9,005 nt of DNA from JARIHD01 sp035629475 (lineage in GTDB: Bacteria > Patescibacteriota > Saccharimonadia > Saccharimonadales > UBA4665): the NCBI GenBank assembly GCA_035629475.1, contig DASPHS010000017.1, positions 1 through 9,005 on the forward strand, written 5' to 3'. How positions within the stretch are numbered: the stretch's first letter is position 1; each line of letters starts with the position of its first letter. The translations under genes were made by a program, and so were the position numbers. This document shows, piece by piece, positions 5,570-9,005 of the stretch. The notes below the pieces were generated by a model, which had not been told where the DNA came from, made no database searches, and saw nothing but the letters and a program-made list of their open reading frames with translations.

Positions 5570-6802
5570 ATGAAATATTTTAAGAATGCCGAACTTGTCC
5601 GCCTGTATAGCGTCTCTGACAAATCAGTACGAAACTGGATTCAGGCAGCTGAGTCAGGCAAAGTTGACTTAGAATTATACGTTGATGGCGATAAAACCTA
5701 CATTGCAGATACTGTACGCAATGAAACACTGCTCGAAGAATTTACCTCTCGGGCTAAGAAATATCGTAATAGTCAGTCCCACCGCAAACTAACTGCCCTT
5801 CCCGGCTTCTATCAGATTTTCACCGACAAGCAGATCATAGATATAGTCACGAGCCTGGATGTTCAAAGGGAAATCCCTCCGCAATATCCGTATCACGGCC
5901 CTGGAGCAGTGTCCTGGAGCTCGTATTTACACAAGCTGTATAACGCACGAGCCAAGAACATACTCACCAATACCATAGACCTCGTTAACCTTGCGACCCC
6001 TTATATTCACGATGTCATGGGCGACCACAAGAAGCTGAATGTTGTTGACCTAGGCGCAGGAAATGGCCTGGCGGCTAAGGACTTAATCAGCAATCTTCTA
6101 ACGAGTGGTAAGCTACATACATACTTTGCTGTAGACAATAGCCCTGGCTTGCTAGGGATCACTGGCCATAACATGCAGACATGGTTTAAGGGTCAAGTAA
6201 CAGCCCAGACACTTATTAAGGATTTGACCTACGAACGAGTAATAGAAGCATCTTATGGCACAAAAGACGGTGAGACTGGGAACATCTTTCTATTCCTTGG
6301 CGGTCTTATAAACAACTTCCGGGAACCGCTTCAGATATTGCACACCATCCATGACAGCATGACAAGCGATGACATACTGCTCACTAGCCTAAAGTTAGAT
6401 ACCAAAACTTCAAGGCGCTTCTTTGATGTAAGCATAGATAGCACCGATAAAACAAAGCTGCCTGACCATGACCGGATTGTGCTCGACCTACTTGGAATTG
6501 AGCCCGACATATATGAAATAGAGCAATTCTTCGACAGAAACGAAATGAAGCGCCAAGTTCGCGTAAAGTTAAAAGTTGCCGTGACGCTTTATATTAAGAA
6601 CAACCTTATTGATAAGGTGCTCAGATTTGAAAAGGGTGAAAGTATCTTGCTTTGGCGATCATGGCATTACACCGCTGAGAGCCTGATTGATCAGTTCAAG
6701 CAAGCTGGCTTTGTGACAATGCAAGCGTCCAAGTCCAAGGATGAGGAAGCTGTACTACTCATCTCGAAAGTACAAGCAGTAGACCGCCCAAAGCTACAGT
6801 AG
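5570..6802 (+). CDS. HTH-fused EgtD-like SAM-dependent methyltransferase, copy 2
   Basis: This is a paralogue of the preceding gene with the same length (410 residues) and layout. The first 33 residues share 20 identities with copy 1, including all of KSVRNWI in the recognition helix. Motif I is VVDLGAGNG (158-166), the acidic SAM-ribose residue is D189, and GGLINNF (244-250) replaces copy 1's GGTLSNF. Further shared blocks are YEIEQFFD (315-322) and ILLWRSWH (359-366). The region between the HTH and motif I has diverged strongly, so the duplication is old or the genes arrived as an already divergent pair. An enzyme of the Methyltransf_33 (EgtD-like) family is the best call; the substrate is unknown. 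ATG at 5570 is set by the GGAG just upstream. The TAG stop (6800-6802) overlaps the end of the convergent membrane-protein gene by 9 bp, with no terminator between. Confidence 0.85.
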   Translation: MKYFKNAELVRLYSVSDKSVRNWIQAAESGKVDLELYVDGDKTYIADTVRNETLLEEFTSRAKKYRNSQSHRKLTALPGFYQIFTDKQIIDIVTSLDVQREIPPQYPYHGPGAVSWSSYLHKLYNARAKNILTNTIDLVNLATPYIHDVMGDHKKLNVVDLGAGNGLAAKDLISNLLTSGKLHTYFAVDNSPGLLGITGHNMQTWFKGQVTAQTLIKDLTYERVIEASYGTKDGETGNIFLFLGGLINNFREPLQILHTIHDSMTSDDILLTSLKLDTKTSRRFFDVSIDSTDKTKLPDHDRIVLDLLGIEPDIYEIEQFFDRNEMKRQVRVKLKVAVTLYIKNNLIDKVLRFEKGESILLWRSWHYTAESLIDQFKQAGFVTMQASKSKDEEAVLLISKVQAVDRPKLQ

Positions 6803-7759
6803 TTCAGTATGTGGTAAATCGAGCTCTGTCTTCACCAGCTCAGCATCGAGCAAGAAATTGAAGGCCGCTACGCCCAAGACAACAATCAACAGCAGCACAA
6901 TGAGCCACTGCCACCAGCGCATCTTGTGCTTGTGGTGAGAAACAACGGGCGCCAAACGTGGCTCTTCGTCCAGAGGCATGGTCATGCCGGCGCCGGACAT
7001 AATGTCTTCACGGGAGGTGAGGTGCTTGGCAGCGATGGGTGCTGCATAGTCAGGCTCGTCTGATACTTCCTCTGTGGGCGGCGTCTCGTTCCTCACTTCG
7101 GGCTGTGGAGCGATTTGCTCAGGCTCTTCGTCGGCGACCCAACCCACTGGCTCTTCTTCGGTTTGCAGTGCGGGTGCGCTGATAGGAATTTCTGTTGCGG
7201 GGCGATACTTTGAAGTATCAACCGTAGGAGTATCACTCACAGCCGGCGCGGTTTTACGCAAGACAGCGATGGGGTCAGCCGCGGGCTCTGCTGCTGCTTG
7301 GGCATCTGCAATGGTAACCGTCTTAGCGATGGCAGCAGGCACCTTTGGAGCGCTGGTGACCGTAACCGCGCCTTCGCTGGACGTATCTACGCTTACCTTT
7401 ACCTTATCTGGCTTGGGCTGTGGGGCTGGCTGCTCCTCCGCAATTGGATTGGCGACAGGCTCATTAACTGGTTCAACGGCGGTAATCTTGCGTGCAGCAG
7501 ACACGGGAATGGCAGGTGCGCTGGGCACTTCCAGGTCTTCGTGGACAGGCGTCAGAGAAATCTTGGTCCGGCCCTGCATCAGGGGTCGCTTGGCGTCAGG
7601 ACTGGCCGCCCGGCTACGCAGGTTTGCCCCGGCGCTAGCGACCATTTGCTGGTCGGTGACAGCGGGCTTGTGAGCGGAGATGATGGGGCGGGATGACGGG
7701 GAGGCCATAGTTTTACCTGGCCGTACAATGTCGAATACTTTTTTGTTGCCGTTAGTCAT
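6794..7759 (-). CDS. Tail-anchored membrane protein with long Pro/Ala/Glu-rich cytoplasmic part
   Basis: The first ~275 residues of this 321-residue protein are low-complexity, rich in Pro, Ala, Val, Thr and Glu (for example NPIAEEQPAPQPKPDK), and probably disordered. One membrane helix lies near the C-terminus (about 282-303, WQWLIVLLLIVVLGVAAFNF). It is preceded by the basic patch HHKHKMR and leaves about 18 residues outside, so the long N-terminal part should face the cytoplasm. No enzymatic motif is visible and the function is unknown. The chosen ATG (7757-7759) lies inside the end of tpiA; the two overlap as ATGACTAA, typical of translational coupling. An in-frame ATG at 7774 would add five residues and overlap tpiA by 23 bp, and no ribosome site favours it. 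It follows tpiA in the same transcript and converges on the second methyltransferase gene. Confidence 0.82.
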   Translation of the reverse strand: MTNGNKKVFDIVRPGKTMASPSSRPIISAHKPAVTDQQMVASAGANLRSRAASPDAKRPLMQGRTKISLTPVHEDLEVPSAPAIPVSAARKITAVEPVNEPVANPIAEEQPAPQPKPDKVKVSVDTSSEGAVTVTSAPKVPAAIAKTVTIADAQAAAEPAADPIAVLRKTAPAVSDTPTVDTSKYRPATEIPISAPALQTEEEPVGWVADEEPEQIAPQPEVRNETPPTEEVSDEPDYAAPIAAKHLTSREDIMSGAGMTMPLDEEPRLAPVVSHHKHKMRWWQWLIVLLLIVVLGVAAFNFLLDAELVKTELDLPHTELL

Positions 7760-8540
7760 CTTCGCCAAGTTCATGCCGCAGCCGATATGCCGACTCTATG
7801 ATTCCGGCGAATTTGTATGGGTTCAGGCTGGCACCGCCAACCAAGGCACCGTCGCAGCCATCTACTTCCAGGTAGCCACGAACAGTACTGTCGTCGACAC
7901 TACCGCCGTACAATACCCGGATATTCCTCGCAGCCTTTGGACCGTACAGCTGCTCAACCTGGTGACGGATAAAAGCGATTGCTTCCGCCGCCTGCTCTGG
8001 CTTGGCGACTTCACCGCCGAAGGTACTGATTGCCCAGACGGGCTCGTACGCAATGACTACCTTGGAAACATCACGAGCGGTGAGGTTACTCAAAGCAGAC
8101 GTCACTTGATCGTGCAGTACCTGACGGGTATGGCCGTCTTTGCGCTCCTGAGCAGTTTCGCCGACACACAGAATAGGACTGATGTCGTTGCGAATAGCAG
8201 CGGCTACTTTATCACGGATAAGTTCCAGTGATTCATTAAAATAAATACGGCGTTCCGAATGGCCGACGAGTGCGTAGTGCACGAGGTCGCGCAGCATGTT
8301 GAACGATACCTCGCCAGTAAAGGCGCCCTCGTCCTTGTAGTGTGCGTTCTGTGCAGCAAGCCGGAACTTGCGACGATCAATCTGCGTGCTCAGCGGCTGC
8401 AACACCAACATACTTGGTGACAGTACTATTTCGATGCCCCGGTGAATACGCGTCCGTTCCTGGAGACGGTGTACCAGCATACTCGCCTGGCTAGTATTAA
8501 GATGCATTTTCCAGTTTGCAACTAGCAATGTGTTTTTCAT
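7752..8540 (-). CDS. tpiA: Triosephosphate isomerase
   Basis: This enzyme interconverts dihydroxyacetone phosphate and glyceraldehyde 3-phosphate in glycolysis, in the cytoplasm. The 262-residue protein has the full TIM barrel signature: ANWKMH with N9 and K11, the electrophilic histidine in GHSERR (H94), the catalytic base E166 in AYEPVWAI, and the phosphate-binding YGGSV (211-215) and VGGAS (234-238). Length is slightly above the usual 250. The flexible lid (loop 6) is unusual: after WAI it reads STFGGEVAK before PEQ, two residues longer than the common GTGKTAT and lacking its GTGK. The ATG at 8540 gives the normal MKNTLLVANWKMH start; the ribosome site is poor. It lies downstream of pgk on the same strand, separated by a REP-like repeat, and its stop overlaps the start of the membrane-protein gene. 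Confidence 0.96.
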   Translation of the reverse strand: MKNTLLVANWKMHLNTSQASMLVHRLQERTRIHRGIEIVLSPSMLVLQPLSTQIDRRKFRLAAQNAHYKDEGAFTGEVSFNMLRDLVHYALVGHSERRIYFNESLELIRDKVAAAIRNDISPILCVGETAQERKDGHTRQVLHDQVTSALSNLTARDVSKVVIAYEPVWAISTFGGEVAKPEQAAEAIAFIRHQVEQLYGPKAARNIRVLYGGSVDDSTVRGYLEVDGCDGALVGGASLNPYKFAGIIESAYRLRHELGEDD

Positions 8541-8571
8541 GTGGTGCCCAAATAACCTTTGCTTTTAGCTT

Positions 8572-8599
8572 AGCATAAGCAGTACTGTCGTGACTACAA
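8572..8599 (-). promoter_or_regulatory. Weak promoter candidate for tpiA
   Basis: On the minus strand TATGCT (8572-8577) resembles a -10 box, with TTGTAG (8594-8599) 16 bp upstream as a -35. Both are imperfect. It would let tpiA be transcribed independently of pgk, which is useful if the repeat at 8607-8691 blocks readthrough. Confidence 0.3.
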
Positions 8600-8606
8600 T
8601 ATTTTA

Positions 8607-8691
8607 CCCGTCATCCTGAACTTGTTTCAGGACCCAGTAAAAGAAGAAGTCCATGATTACTGGGTTCCGGATCGCAGTCCGGAATGACGGG
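8607..8691. repeat. REP-like compound inverted repeat between pgk and tpiA
   Basis: This is an 85-bp nested structure. Outer arms CCCGTCAT (8607-8614) and ATGACGGG (8684-8691) enclose a hairpin TCCTGAA/TTCAGGA (8614-8620, 8626-8632). Then come inner arms CCCAGTAA (8633-8640) and TTACTGGG (8657-8664), and a second hairpin TTCCGGA/TCCGGAA (8665-8671, 8678-8684). The strings CGTCATTCCGGA and GTCATCCTGAACTTGTTTCA resemble dispersed intergenic palindromes known from several bacterial phyla. It starts 6 bp after the pgk stop and has no T run, so it is more likely a mobile or structural repeat than a simple terminator. As RNA it would fold strongly and could protect or separate the pgk and tpiA messages. 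Confidence 0.8.
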
Positions 8692-8696
8692 AAGAA

Positions 8697-9005
8697 TTAT
8701 TTGTTCTGCAAAGCTTCAACGCCTGGGAGCTTTTTGCCCGACATAAGCTCGAGTGACGCACCACCACCGGTAGATACATGATTGAAGGCATCCACAAGGT
8801 TGCGGCTTTCGACGTACCCGACGGTGTCGCCACCACCAACCACACTAAAGGGCTTTTGACCAAAGTCGCCCAGCGCAGCCTCGATAATCAGATCGGTACC
8901 GTGTGCGAATGGTCCGACAGGCCCGTGCACTGCTGGCGTTTCCGTAACACCCATCGTACCGTTCCAGACCAGTGTTTTAGCCATTTGCATACTACCAGCA
9001 ATAAA
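8697..9005 (-). CDS. pgk: Phosphoglycerate kinase, C-terminal part (runs off the window)
   Basis: This enzyme transfers phosphate between 1,3-bisphosphoglycerate and ADP in glycolysis. About 102 C-terminal residues are visible, and the frame stays open to the right edge (FIAGS precedes MQMAKTLVWNG), so the gene is cut by the window and the internal ATG at 8990 is not its start. Recognisable pieces of the nucleotide-binding domain, from the edge: AKTLVWNGTMG (usually VWNGPMG, here Thr for Pro), FAHGTDLI, the GGGDT loop in FSVVGGGDTVG, HVSTGGGASLELMSGKKLPG and the terminal VEALQNK. The end is complete at TAA 8697-8699. It precedes tpiA on the same strand, a common glycolytic gene order. Confidence 0.96.
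   Translation of the reverse strand, partial: FIAGSMQMAKTLVWNGTMGVTETPAVHGPVGPFAHGTDLIIEAALGDFGQKPFSVVGGGDTVGYVESRNLVDAFNHVSTGGGASLELMSGKKLPGVEALQNK

Noticed and set aside
4169..6802. Restriction-modification type DNA methyltransferases
   Set aside because: No NPPY/DPPY or Pro-Cys motif is visible; motif I plus GGxxxNF and the C-terminal pattern fit the EgtD-like family instead, and no restriction gene is adjacent.
4169..6802. Ergothioneine biosynthesis locus
   Set aside because: No EgtB, EgtC or EgtE-like gene is present in the window, and the histidine-binding Glu/Ser pattern is not evident.
7074..7673. Plus-strand open frame rich in Gly/Ala/Ser/Thr
   Set aside because: It is a shadow of the low-complexity Pro/Ala/Glu part of the membrane protein on the minus strand, which has the membrane anchor and operon context.
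8697..8990. Short complete protein starting at ATG 8990
   Set aside because: The frame stays open to the window edge and the sequence is the middle of the pgk C-terminal domain, so it is a truncated pgk and not a small gene.

Overview
The window is a bacterial chromosome segment with dense protein genes and no RNA genes. Housekeeping genes are pcrA/uvrD helicase, triosephosphate isomerase (tpiA) and the C-terminal end of phosphoglycerate kinase (pgk). Standard stop codons, small intergenic gaps, several unrecognisable proteins, an atypical TIM catalytic loop and a membrane-anchored Pro/Ala/Glu-rich protein coupled to tpiA suggest a Patescibacteria/CPR genome, most likely Candidatus Saccharibacteria. 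That assignment is an inference from gene style. No 16S or ribosomal marker is present to prove it.

Layout. Bases 3-206 (+) are the 3' end of an unrecognised gene that converges on pcrA/uvrD (201-2414, -), with overlapping stop codons. Next come two minus-strand genes without a secure function: a 284-aa unknown (2470-3324) and a 171-aa protein whose pattern resembles the C-terminal half of a family 4 glycosyltransferase (3421-3936). A strong hairpin terminator (3364-3405) separates them. A 232-bp divergent control region (3937-4168) then leads into two plus-strand paralogues (4169-5398 and 5570-6802). Each fuses an N-terminal helix-turn-helix to an EgtD-like SAM-dependent methyltransferase domain (Methyltransf_33 type). 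From 6794 to the right edge everything is again on the minus strand: pgk (partial), an 85-bp REP-like compound inverted repeat, tpiA, and a tail-anchored membrane protein whose start overlaps the tpiA stop.

How it works together. pgk and tpiA are adjacent glycolytic genes, and the membrane protein is probably translated from the same message as tpiA. The two HTH-methyltransferases are the most unusual part. They have lower GC by eye than the flanking genes, lie opposite to their neighbours, and share near-identical ribosome binding sites. The 171-bp gap between them holds three inverted repeats, two of which share the core ATGGTACG...CGTACCAT. One of these covers the expected -35 position of the second gene, and the half-site CGTACCAT recurs upstream of the first gene. 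This fits a pair of DNA-binding methyltransferases that control their own locus, but substrate, operator binding and function are all untested inferences.
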